Of a DNA stretch of 21,030 bases, positions 1 through 10,859 are shown one piece after another. The notes under the pieces were generated by a model that saw nothing but the letters and a program-made list of their open reading frames with translations, ran no database searches and was not told the origin of the DNA. The stretch spans positions 1-21,030 of the forward strand of contig JBBQPM010000118.1 in assembly GCA_038217425.1 (NCBI GenBank). The letters run 5' to 3'. Source of the stretch: JAIEPT01 sp038217425. Its GTDB lineage: Bacteria > Planctomycetota > Planctomycetia > Gemmatales > Gemmataceae. The translations under genes and the position numbers were made by a program. The stretch's first letter is position 1. Every line of letters begins with the position of its first letter.

Positions 1-69
1 GCGCAAATCTTGCGACAAACGTTGAAGAAACGCGATATTCCCAGGGAATTACTGACGCTGAGATGAAAG

Positions 70-140
70 AGGCCCCTCCCGGATTCGAACCGGGGATGGC
101 GGATTTGCAATCCACTGCCTTACCGCTTGGCTAAGGGGCC
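70..140 (-). tRNA. tRNA-Cys (GCA)
   Basis: Read on the minus strand, the ends GGCCCCT and AGGGGCC form a 7-bp acceptor stem. The T arm contains GGTTCGAATCC. The anticodon loop, in the context GGATTGCAAATCC, presents GCA, which reads Cys codons. The discriminator base at position 70 is U, the usual identity base of tRNA-Cys. No CCA is encoded. The gene is divergent from kbl and separated from it by about 65 bp. It is an ordinary tRNA-Cys and not the selenocysteine tRNA. Confidence 0.95.
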
Positions 141-205
141 GAGTATAACTTCCTTATCGGTTCTTCCAGCCCCCTACTTGAATCCATTCCACGCGGGTAT
201 CTCGC

Positions 206-1384
<1,179 letters not shown>

Positions 1385-1396
<12 letters not shown>

Positions 1397-1837
1397 CAAT
1401 CCATTGTCGCGAAGGAACGCCTCGCGCCAGCGGTAATGGTCGAGCAGCCCGAGCGTCTCGCGGCCGAGAATATGGTACGCGAGATAGAGGGCCTCAATGG
1501 ACGCGAGACCGTTGTCGGGATCGGTGCCGAGTTTGGAAACGCGTGGGTAAGCGGTGCGAAAACCGGTGAGCGAGCGGGACGGAACGTAGGCGAAATCGCG
1601 CGTCATGTCCCCTGCCCAGCGCCAGCTACCGTCCAACAGGAGGATGCCGAGATCCCGGTCGTCGGTCGAGAGAGGCGGGCCCTCGGCGGCCAGGCGGACG
1701 TAACGCGTCAGGTCCGGCGGATTTTTGACCGGGTAGCTGAGAAAGACGACGTCGGGCCGACCTTTGAGCGGCAGCACCGAACACTTCCGCGGATTCTCCC
1801 GGGGATGGCGAACAATGATGGTCGGCGGCGCGGTCAT
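1385..1837 (-). CDS. Tsr3-like (DUF367/DTW superfamily) RNA aminocarboxypropyltransferase
   Basis: 150 aa, cytosolic. The layout follows Tsr3, the SAM-dependent enzyme that adds a 3-amino-3-carboxypropyl group to small-subunit rRNA in archaea and eukaryotes. Residues 11-25 contain HPRENPRKCSVLPL, comparable with the PKKC..L start of Tsr3. LSTDDRDLGILLLDGSW (57-72) parallels LSPADR...VVLDCSW. KLGTDPDNGLASIEALYLAYHILG (102-125) parallels the KLSxxEALAAALYILG segment. The DGSW tetrapeptide also resembles the DxTW signature of bacterial DTW/TapT enzymes, which modify tRNA uridine, so the exact RNA target is open. The start ATG (1835-1837) is divergent from the selenoprotein gene with a 66-bp gap. 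The stop overlaps kbl by 12 nt. Confidence 0.6.
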
Positions 1838-1854
1838 ACCCGATTCTTCGCTCC

Positions 1855-1860
1855 TATAAT
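1855..1860 (+). promoter_or_regulatory. Candidate -10 box of the selenoprotein gene
   Basis: A perfect TATAAT lies 44 nt before the ATG at 1904, in the short divergent gap. No convincing -35 hexamer is seen 16-18 nt upstream. This is therefore a candidate only. Confidence 0.35.
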
Positions 1861-1903
1861 GAAGAGGTGTATCACTTCCCCGCGTTTCGGAAAGGACCGC
1901 AAC

Positions 1904-2176
1904 ATGAACGTCGAACTCAAATACTGCTCAATGTGAAACTACGAACCGCAGGCCGTCAGTCTGACGGCCAAACTCCTCGCCCACTTCAAACAGAAAATCA
2001 AAACCCTCAAACTCATCCCGGCCTCCGGAGGATGCTTCGAGCTCAGCGTCGACGGCAATCTGCTCTACTCGAAGCTGCTTACTGGAAAATTCCCCGACGA
2101 GCCGACGATGCTGGCCGACGTCGGGAAGTTCAGCGGACAGAAAGCAGAAGCGAAAAACGCTACAATGCGATCGTGA
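1904..2176 (+). CDS. SelW/Rdx-family selenoprotein, UGA at 1934-1936 read as selenocysteine
   Basis: Ninety codons from ATG 1904 to the TGA at 2174-2176, with one internal in-frame TGA at 1934-1936 (codon 11). The start is ELKYC-S-M-U-NYEPQA, a CxxU redox motif followed by NYxPxA, the hallmark of bacterial SelW-like (Rdx) proteins. The rest matches the family: a hydrophobic helix SLTAKLLAHF, then LKLIPASGG, CFELSVDGNLLYSK and GKFPDE, i.e. the GG-x-FE-x-x-x-x-G-x-L-x-x-SK...FP pattern of the thioredoxin-like Rdx fold. These proteins are thought to act in thiol/selenol redox chemistry; the substrate is unknown. AAAGGA (1891-1896) stands 7 nt before the ATG. A SECIS-like hairpin follows the UGA. 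If the UGA were a stop, only a 10-residue peptide would be made, yet the conserved family sequence continues in the same frame. Confidence 0.88.
1951..1969 (+). promoter_or_regulatory. Bacterial SECIS-like hairpin
   Basis: GGCCGUCA (1951-1958) pairs perfectly with UGACGGCC (1962-1969) over 8 bp around the loop GUC (1959-1961). The loop begins 22 nt after the UGA and its first base is G. This fits the known bacterial SECIS pattern, in which the apical loop is roughly 16-37 nt after UGA and a G is among the first loop bases to recruit SelB. It lies inside the coding region, as bacterial SECIS elements do. Confidence 0.8.
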
Positions 2177-2203
2177 CCAAGTGCGTTCGGAGAAGGAAGC
2201 CCC

Positions 2204-3193
2204 ATGGAAAATCAGTACGAAGAACATGAGCTAATCGAAATCTTCGCGAAGCTCTTCCCCAGGGGCTTCGCCGGCCCGGATGTGCTGCGCGACATTGCGC
2301 CGGAGGGTTGGGCAGCGTCGCCGCTACTGGCGCTGTTTCATCCGTCGCCGGAGCAGCGTTATCAGGAAGCGTTACGCATGCATCGCAACGTGTCCGCCCT
2401 CAGGAAAAAAGACGATACGTCCCCGCCCAGCCCCGAGCCGACGTTCGAAGAGATCGCAGCCGAGGGGGACGACGATCCCATCGCGCAGGACGAAGAGGTC
2501 TCGCGGTTGGTCGGGCTGGCGCTGTGGGATATTTTCTCCGACAGCCACGACGTGATCGACGAGGACGGACGTGAGGTCAGCCTCGGATCGTTTCGTTCCA
2601 GCGGCGGGTTTATCGCGGACCGTCTCAACGAGCAAGTAAAGGCCGGGCTGGTGCAGGGCCCCGCGATCGACGCCGCCACGCGCGCTGCCGAAGTTCAGGA
2701 GCAGATGAAGAAATACATGCCCGAGGGGAGCAGCGACCTGTTGTTTCAATTCATGAAAGAACAGCAGACGGGGCCCTACGATTATCTGGATTTCTACATG
2801 GGCAGCGCCATGATCTCGAGCCGAGCGGATATGACGCCGGTCTACCGCATGATCTTCACGCGTCTCAAAGCGCTCGATCTGGACTGGAAGTACAGTTTCC
2901 CGCGCTTGCACGTCGTCGACATGCGTCCCCTCAGCGAGGCGATGAAGGCGAAGGAGGCGGAGGAGAAGGGGGAGCCGGAATGGCTCAACTATTCGCCGGA
3001 CGAGGAGTTCGCGAAGGAGGAGGCGAACCAGAAGAAGGACGAAGAGATCGCGGAGATGCGTGAGTCGCTCGATGAAGGTTATCGGGAATCGGTGGAGGAG
3101 GCGCTGAAGCGCGAGCCGCCGCTGACGGTGCGGGTGTATGAAGCGGTGTTCGGGAGTTGGCCGACCGGTTGGCCGCCGGACCCGGAGGCGTAG
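2204..3193 (+). CDS. Acidic hypothetical protein
   Basis: 329 aa, not recognised. No signal peptide or membrane segment is seen, so it is probably cytosolic. The N-terminal 65 residues look globular (LIEIFAKLFPRGF, FHPSPEQRYQEALRMH). A Pro/Asp/Glu-rich linker (about 66-100) follows, then a helical domain from about 100 to 250. The C-terminal part (about 250-315) is highly charged with Glu/Lys runs and is likely coiled coil or a long helix. The start ATG 2204 has the purine-rich GAGAAGGAAG upstream. It lies 27 nt after the selenoprotein stop on the same strand, so the two may be cotranscribed; that says nothing firm about function. Coding is supported by a long uninterrupted frame and planctomycete-like codon use. 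Confidence 0.75.
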   Translation: MENQYEEHELIEIFAKLFPRGFAGPDVLRDIAPEGWAASPLLALFHPSPEQRYQEALRMHRNVSALRKKDDTSPPSPEPTFEEIAAEGDDDPIAQDEEVSRLVGLALWDIFSDSHDVIDEDGREVSLGSFRSSGGFIADRLNEQVKAGLVQGPAIDAATRAAEVQEQMKKYMPEGSSDLLFQFMKEQQTGPYDYLDFYMGSAMISSRADMTPVYRMIFTRLKALDLDWKYSFPRLHVVDMRPLSEAMKAKEAEEKGEPEWLNYSPDEEFAKEEANQKKDEEIAEMRESLDEGYRESVEEALKREPPLTVRVYEAVFGSWPTGWPPDPEA

Positions 3194-3263
3194 GGGATTC
3201 GGGGCACTTTTGAACGCGACGTTCTTCTTGGCAGGTTTTCGGTGTGAAGAAATCCGATCTGCT

Positions 3264-3413
3264 CTGCGCCCCGCTCGTAACGCCCCGGAGTTCCACGGTC
3301 TTGTCCTCGCTGCCGGACGCCAGGGATTTTCCATCGGGAGAAAACGCCGGGCCCCCGCACAGCTGCGGTGTGGTCCGGACCTGGCGAACCTCGCCGAGAC
3401 TGACTTTCGTGTC
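3264..3413 (-). pseudogene. WD40-repeat relic
   Basis: In one minus-strand frame the translation contains FSPDGKSLASGSEDKTVEL followed by TSG. This is the core of a WD40 beta-propeller blade (FSPDGxxLASGSxDxTVxLWD...TG). The expected Trp is replaced (LRG instead of LWD), the preceding GH dipeptide is not clear, and only one blade is visible. There is no start codon with a ribosome-binding site and no flanking blades. It is best read as a remnant of a WD40 protein gene, a family abundant in planctomycetes. The rest of the 329-bp gap 3194-3522 holds only a terminator hairpin. Confidence 0.5.
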
Positions 3414-3443
3414 GCGCCGTAGGCGAAATTCCGAAGAATGCCA

Positions 3444-3478
3444 AGCCGCTTCAATCTGGCATTGAAGCGGCTTTTTTT
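3444..3478 (+). terminator. Intrinsic terminator
   Basis: AGCCGCTTCAAT (3444-3455) pairs perfectly with ATTGAAGCGGCT (3461-3472) over 12 bp around the loop CTGGC. A run of seven T follows (3472-3478) on the plus strand. It lies about 250 nt after the acidic hypothetical gene and 45 nt before the stop of the convergent protease gene. On the minus strand the hairpin lacks a U tract, so it mainly ends plus-strand transcripts. Confidence 0.8.
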
Positions 3479-3522
3479 GTGTCCAGGATCGTTGAGCGGC
3501 ATCGCCGACAGACCTCCCCTTG

Positions 3523-5031
3523 CTACAGCCCACGGGCGAAGACGCTCGACACCATCGCGTCCCAACTCACGCTCGGCGCCGTCGGCAGGACGCTCGTGGC
3601 CGCGCCGCTGCGGGCTAGCGACGTCGGCGCTGAGTAGGTCGCGGGACGGACCCCTACTCCCTGCGAAATGTAGACGTACGGATTGAGGACCACGGGATTG
3701 ACAACATAGTTGGGCTGAATCACTGGATCCCACGGCGAGACGGTCGCTATCTGGTAGATGTTGAGCGGCGACAAGTAGCGCGGCGTCGCATTGATCGAGA
3801 AGACGTAGTTGCCGGTGGAGTTGCCGCCGTAGCCGCCGACGACGATCTGGTACGACTGCCCCGCCTGCGCGCGGAAGATCAGCTGGCTGCCGAGAGTGCC
3901 GCCGGAATCGTCGTTAAATGCCAGGAGATTCGTGCCCGTGCTGTCGTATACGAAAAGTACGGGATCGACATACGAGCCGGCAGCCTGTTTGGCGTCGATG
4001 GTGACGTAGCGCGTGGTCGAGGAACTGAAGCGAAAGACGTCGAAGTCGCCGCGGGTGAGATTGCTGGTCACCGTGGCCCCGACGTAGGCGTTGATCTTGT
4101 AGCCGTCCCAGTAGGCGCCGTCGACGCTGCCGGCATTGGCGACGTTGGCGAGGTCGGACCCGACCGGTCGGGCGCCGAGGACTTGGTTGAGGTATGTGTA
4201 CGAGTTCTGCGTGACGATCCGATCGGTGTGCGGGAAGATGACGAAGCCGGGCAGAAAATCGACGTGGAAGTACATAGGGACCATGCGAGCGTCGTTGGAA
4301 AGGGTGTCGGTCGAGGCATCGTAGTTTCGGTCGGTGATGTTGAAGGTGCGATTCATGAAGCGGGCGTTGGTCGTGTCGTAGCTCATCGCATCGGGTTCCG
4401 TCGTCGCAGTGGTGACATGGACCAGGCCGAAGTTGTGCCCTGCTTCGTGCGCGACCGTCTGGGCGATCCAGGCGATCGACTGCGAGGCATTGCCGGCGCC
4501 GGAGATGGGATCGACGAAGGCGAAATCGAAGGCGTTGCTGTTGGGGACGTGCGTGACGCCCCGGACAGTTCCGGGGTAGTCCAACTGCGCCCAGAGCGCG
4601 ATGCCGCCGAATGAGTTGGCGGCTCCTGTGCCGAAGGAGGCGTAATCCCCGATGAAGATGGTGGAGGCGCCGCCCGTGGTTCCCATGGAGGCGTTGCCGT
4701 AGATGCGCGACACGGTGACGTTGAAGGGGGCGAACATCTCTTGCGTACGGAACAGGACGTCGTGGATATCGCGATTGCGATCGCCCGAGACGGCCTGGAA
4801 GGACGACACTCCTTGAGAAGTGTTGCCGTCGAAGTTGAGGTAGAGCATGGTCGCGCCGGCATGGGTGGGGAATTGCTGAGCCAGCTGAGTCATGTCGGAG
4901 AAGAAGGTGACCGAAAGGACTTGCCGATCTTCGAGTCCCTCGACCTCGGGTCGAACGCGGCACACCGTCGGCGACTTGCGAATTTTGGCTCCGAGGAGAT
5001 GGGTTGCCAAACGGAGAATGAATGATTTCAT
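3523..5031 (-). CDS. Secreted metzincin-like zinc metalloprotease with C-terminal PPC domain
   Basis: 502 aa from the ATG at 5029-5031, which is preceded by AGGAG with 7 nt spacing; an in-frame ATG 32 codons upstream lacks such support. Residues 30-40 (VEGLEDRQVLS) are the LEDRxxLS-type motif found at the N-termini of many exported planctomycete proteins. HEAGHNFGLVH at 195-205 is the extended zinc site HExxHxxGxxH of metzincins, and DAMSY at about 214-218 supplies the Met-turn methionine. GDFDVFRF..., about 328-415, resembles a bacterial pre-peptidase C-terminal (PPC) domain with VDPVLFVYD and GNYVFSI. The C-terminal 85 residues are Pro/Val-rich and unassigned. It probably acts outside the cell or at the cell surface, on unknown proteins. 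The gene is divergent from the dehydrogenase gene and transcribed alone. Confidence 0.8.
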   Translation of the reverse strand: MKSFILRLATHLLGAKIRKSPTVCRVRPEVEGLEDRQVLSVTFFSDMTQLAQQFPTHAGATMLYLNFDGNTSQGVSSFQAVSGDRNRDIHDVLFRTQEMFAPFNVTVSRIYGNASMGTTGGASTIFIGDYASFGTGAANSFGGIALWAQLDYPGTVRGVTHVPNSNAFDFAFVDPISGAGNASQSIAWIAQTVAHEAGHNFGLVHVTTATTEPDAMSYDTTNARFMNRTFNITDRNYDASTDTLSNDARMVPMYFHVDFLPGFVIFPHTDRIVTQNSYTYLNQVLGARPVGSDLANVANAGSVDGAYWDGYKINAYVGATVTSNLTRGDFDVFRFSSSTTRYVTIDAKQAAGSYVDPVLFVYDSTGTNLLAFNDDSGGTLGSQLIFRAQAGQSYQIVVGGYGGNSTGNYVFSINATPRYLSPLNIYQIATVSPWDPVIQPNYVVNPVVLNPYVYISQGVGVRPATYSAPTSLARSGAATSVLPTAPSVSWDAMVSSVFARGL

Positions 5032-5198
5032 GGAAAGCTCCTGAAAGAAAGGTGAGGTGGTCACCCCTTCATCGCGAGAACTTTCCCGAGCGGACAAAAT
5101 CGTCCGATCCGCCCACGCGCATCCCACATTGCCCTCGCTGCGCGAATCGCTATCTTGCCAACACCCTTACCTGCCAACCTCACCCGACGCCTCTCACC

Positions 5199-6206
5199 AT
5201 GAACGCACCCTGGAAAATCATCGTCACCGACTACCTCTCCGAAGCCGGCTCCGAGAAGAAGATCTTCGAAGGCCTCAACGCGGAACTCGAGTTGTTGCAA
5301 ACGCCCCAGGAAACTGAGGTCGCCAAGCGTGGCCACGACGCCGACATCGTGCTCGTCTTCCACGACATCAAGCTCACCGAACTTTCGATTTCGACACTGA
5401 CCAAATGCCGGGCCATCATTCGCTGCGGCGTCGGCTACGACAACGTCGACATCCAGGCCGCCGGCAAGCGCGGCATCGTCGTTTGCAACGTCCCCGATTA
5501 CGGCACCGAGGAAGTCGCCGATCACGCCTTGCTGCTGTTACTCGCGATTGTGCGCCGACTCCGCGCCGCCGACGAAGCCATTCGCCGGGGCGTTTGGGAT
5601 CCGCAAATCGTCTTCGGCACCCCGCGTCTGCGGGGCAAAACGCTCGGCATCCTCGGCTGCGGACGCATCGGTACGGCCATGGCGCTGCGCGGCAAAGCGC
5701 TCGGCATGGACGTCCTCATCTACGACCCGTACCAGCCCGACGGCCTGGAGAAGGCGCTCGGCGTGCGCCGGGTTCATCGCCTGGAGGATTTTCTGCCGCA
5801 GACGCAGTTCCTGAGCCTGCACTGCCCGCTGACCACGGAGACGCGGCACATTCTGAACGCCAAGACGCTGGAGTTGTTGCCGCAGGCGACGTACCTCGTC
5901 AACACCGCCCGCGGTCCGGTGGTCGACCTGAGTGCTTTGTACGATGCTTTGCAAACGGGCAAAATCGCCTATGCCGGGCTCGACGTGGTGGAGCGCGAGC
6001 CGCTCGACGACGAGCGCATTCGCAAGCATCCCAATGTGGTGCTGACGCCTCACTCCGCGTTCTATTCTGTCGAGGGCTTTCAGGAAATGCGCGACAAGGG
6101 CGCCCACGAGGCGAGACGCATCGTGCTCGGCGAAGCGGTCCGAAATCCCGTCAACCTCCACTGCCTGACGAACCCCCGCTGCAAGATCCCGGCAAAGTTG
6201 CTCTAA
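5199..6206 (+). CDS. D-2-hydroxyacid dehydrogenase (CtBP/SerA-like)
   Basis: 335 aa, NAD-dependent 2-hydroxyacid dehydrogenase. The N-terminal substrate half ends with IIRCGVGYDNVDI (about 68-80). The Rossmann motif GILGCGRIG is near 150-158. The catalytic triad is visible: Arg in VNTARGPVVD, Glu in LDVVEREPL and His in LTPHSAF. The PHSAFYSVEG C-terminal segment resembles the CtBP/phosphoglycerate dehydrogenase-like subgroup rather than SerA, and there is no ACT domain. The substrate cannot be read from the sequence. The start at ATG 5199 gives IIVTDYLSEAGSEKK, a typical first strand; the frame stays open upstream, but that region overlaps the 5' end of the divergent protease. No neighbouring gene indicates a pathway. 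Confidence 0.85.
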   Translation: MNAPWKIIVTDYLSEAGSEKKIFEGLNAELELLQTPQETEVAKRGHDADIVLVFHDIKLTELSISTLTKCRAIIRCGVGYDNVDIQAAGKRGIVVCNVPDYGTEEVADHALLLLLAIVRRLRAADEAIRRGVWDPQIVFGTPRLRGKTLGILGCGRIGTAMALRGKALGMDVLIYDPYQPDGLEKALGVRRVHRLEDFLPQTQFLSLHCPLTTETRHILNAKTLELLPQATYLVNTARGPVVDLSALYDALQTGKIAYAGLDVVEREPLDDERIRKHPNVVLTPHSAFYSVEGFQEMRDKGAHEARRIVLGEAVRNPVNLHCLTNPRCKIPAKLL

Positions 6207-6270
6207 GCCCCGGGGTGAGGTACTCCGAACCCCGGGGATAAACTTGGTAAATACTTGATCCCCGGGGCTT
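6205..6270 (+). repeat. Three CCCCGGGG blocks able to form alternative stems
   Basis: CCCCGGGG occurs at 6208-6215, 6230-6237 and 6260-6267. AAGCCCCGGGG (6205-6215) pairs with CCCCGGGGCTT (6260-6270) over 11 bp. CCCCGGGGAT (6230-6239) alternatively pairs with ATCCCCGGGG (6258-6267) over 10 bp with an 18-nt loop. ATTTTT follows shortly after at about 6276-6281. It begins at the stop codon of the dehydrogenase gene, so a terminator for that gene is the simplest reading. Confidence 0.6.
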
Positions 6271-6361
6271 GCGCCATTTTTAGATTCTTCCTTTCGCGGC
6301 GCCGATGCGGCTGGTAGACTGCCCTTTCGCAAAAGAAACTCCGAAGCGCGGCTGAACGATT

Positions 6362-6375
6362 GTGAAAAGTTTCAC
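6362..6375. promoter_or_regulatory. Palindrome GTGAAA-AG-TTTCAC, candidate operator upstream of hppA-like gene
   Basis: A perfect 6-bp inverted repeat with a 2-nt spacer lies 88 nt before the pyrophosphatase ATG. TATCTT (6393-6398), a possible -10 box, stands 17 nt downstream of its right half. This would put the palindrome over the -35 region. No specific regulator is implied. Confidence 0.3.
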
Positions 6376-6462
6376 TAAAACGATCGGCACACTATCTTGA
6401 ACCCTCCAGAGCACATGGAGTTTGCGGACCAGGAATTGTGAACCTTAGGAGAAGCGAACGTT

Positions 6463-9180
<2,718 letters not shown>

Positions 9181-9197
9181 TTTCCGCGACTCTCCGC

Positions 9198-9247
9198 AAC
9201 TCCCCGTTCAGGGCTGGCGAATCCTCGCGAGGCCTGAACGGGGAGTT
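9198..9247 (+). terminator. Long hairpin after hppA-like gene
   Basis: AACTCCCCGTTCAGG (9198-9212) pairs perfectly with CCTGAACGGGGAGTT (9233-9247), a 15-bp stem with a 20-nt loop. There is no U tract. It lies 18 nt after the pyrophosphatase stop and may act on both strands between the convergent genes. Confidence 0.6.
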
Positions 9248-9276
9248 CTCGTTCTCGGGTTCTGCCCGAGAACGAG
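9248..9276. terminator. Second hairpin between convergent genes
   Basis: CTCGTTCTCGGG (9248-9259) pairs perfectly with CCCGAGAACGAG (9265-9276), 12 bp with the loop TTCTG. It directly abuts the preceding hairpin and ends 5 nt before the stop of the convergent gene. It lacks a U tract on either strand. Confidence 0.55.
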
Positions 9277-9281
9277 GGCTT

Positions 9282-10805
9282 TCACTTCGCGCCGAGCGCG
9301 GCTCGAATGCGCCGGGTCAAATCGGTCTCGGCGCCGGCGCTGCGTAAGTAGAAGAGGCTGCTGGCCAGGAAGCGGTTGCGCCAATCGGGCGTCACGTGGG
9401 TGAAGTCCTCGAACACGGCTGAGCTGAATTTGTAGTCGTGCGAATCGGTGCCGCGCGCAAAAATGAGCCGCCGCGACGCGGCCATCAACTCGGCGATCCG
9501 ATCCGGTTCGCGCGTCGCCAGCGTGAGCGCCTTACGGGCGGCCAACAGGCGATCCTTGTCGGCGTCGTGGAAGATCTCTTCAATTGCCGTCGTTCCCTGG
9601 GCCTTCAACTCCGCCGGCTGAATCGCGTCGAGGCGAAGGTCTTCGGGGAGCTTGCCCATGCGTTGACGGAATAGCGACAGGAACGCCGCGGCCTGCAGCA
9701 GAAGATAGCGGCGCGTGACGTCGTCGCCGCTGGTTTGATAACCGAAGTAGAGCGCGTTGATCGTCGTGACGCAGTGCAGGCCGACGATGCCGGGCTGGCG
9801 CATCAATAGCTCGCCGGCGAACAGGAAGAGCCCGTCCCAGATCGATGCGGGGGAGATCTCCTTGTTGAGCATCTCGATCACGCGGAGGCTGGCGGCCGCG
9901 GCGTCGAGCGTGCGCATCGCCTGCAACAACTCCCCGGCCGCGGCGGCGCTGGGCTTGCCTTGCTGCCAATCGCGGCGAACCTTCAGCAAATTGTTGAGAT
10001 TGTCGCGGCCGGGCCGGTCGCGGAAGTCGTCGCGCTTGGCGGGATTGGTCTCTTCGTGAGCGACCAGGGCATAAGCCAGGCTTCGTAAGATCGGTTCCGC
10101 GTGACGCCAGCCGATGGTTTGCAGCGTCCGGTACGAGTTGGCGACGTAAATCGCCTTGTGCCCGATGTCGCGGAAGTCGCGGGCGCCCAGACGCCAAAAC
10201 ACCTCGTAGATTTCGCTCTGTCCCGCGTTGCGACTCCAGGCCGTGATGCCCGCGTCGGCGGCGTCGGCGTCCCATTGCGCCATCGCCTCGCGAAACCGCG
10301 CGCCGGCCAAGTGCGCCGCGGGGAGTCGGTCGGCCGGGAGTTCTCGCATCGACCAGTCGCCTTCTTTGCGATTGCGTTCCTGCGACGCCTTGAACGTATC
10401 GATGGCCCAGAAGAGCGGCAGCCAACGATCCCGATCATTCGCCGCCAGACTCGCCAGGTGCGCCGAATGGACGACGAGGACGGCGTGAAATTTGAACCCG
10501 ACCGGCCGCGGCTGAATGCCCCGGACGCCCGCGAGCATGAGTGCGGTCATTAGATCTTGATACGTGGCGCCTCGCCGCATGCGCTCGGCGACCGTTTCGA
10601 GAATTTGCTTGCGCTCGGTGTCTTCCAGAAGCCGAACGAGCGGCTCGATGTCGGCGCTGAGGCGAACCCGGCCTGGCGCGAGCTGCACGTCGGCAGCGGC
10701 GAGGTGCGGCAGCCCAGGCAGAAAGGCGAAATCGCCCAGGCCCGCGAGGGTGCCGACGACAGCGGAACGTTTGAGAAAATTGCGGCGCGGAGCACGATCG
10801 TTCAT
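9282..10805 (-). CDS. Tat-exported protein of unknown function
   Basis: 507 aa from the ATG at 10803-10805, preceded by GGAG with about 7 nt spacing; an in-frame ATG 13 codons upstream is less likely. The N-terminus NDRAPRRNFLKRS, then a hydrophobic stretch and LPHLAAADVQ, is a twin-arginine signal peptide. It implies export of a folded, perhaps cofactor-containing protein. The mature part is mostly helical, with several His residues in conserved-looking contexts (FKFHAVLVVHSAHLAS, DIGHKAIY, GWRHAEPILRSLAYALVAHEE, GLHCVTTINAL). These could bind a metal or haem, which is speculation. No known family was recognised. It lies 54 nt downstream of the DUF1571 lipoprotein gene on the same strand, so the two probably form an operon. 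Confidence 0.75.
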   Translation of the reverse strand: MNDRAPRRNFLKRSAVVGTLAGLGDFAFLPGLPHLAAADVQLAPGRVRLSADIEPLVRLLEDTERKQILETVAERMRRGATYQDLMTALMLAGVRGIQPRPVGFKFHAVLVVHSAHLASLAANDRDRWLPLFWAIDTFKASQERNRKEGDWSMRELPADRLPAAHLAGARFREAMAQWDADAADAGITAWSRNAGQSEIYEVFWRLGARDFRDIGHKAIYVANSYRTLQTIGWRHAEPILRSLAYALVAHEETNPAKRDDFRDRPGRDNLNNLLKVRRDWQQGKPSAAAAGELLQAMRTLDAAAASLRVIEMLNKEISPASIWDGLFLFAGELLMRQPGIVGLHCVTTINALYFGYQTSGDDVTRRYLLLQAAAFLSLFRQRMGKLPEDLRLDAIQPAELKAQGTTAIEEIFHDADKDRLLAARKALTLATREPDRIAELMAASRRLIFARGTDSHDYKFSSAVFEDFTHVTPDWRNRFLASSLFYLRSAGAETDLTRRIRAALGAK

Positions 10806-10859
10806 GACAAACTCCGGTACGAGAGGGGGGGGCGACCTCTTCATCGTACCACGCTCGGC

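Noticed and set aside
1436..1936. Plus-strand frame of 166 codons ending at the UGA
   Set aside because: Its upstream part is antisense to the Tsr3-like gene; only the last 11 codons, from ATG 1904, belong to the selenoprotein.
2372..3733. Minus-strand frame of 453 codons
   Set aside because: Mostly antisense to the acidic hypothetical gene and spanning a terminator; Arg/Leu-rich composition typical of a shadow frame.
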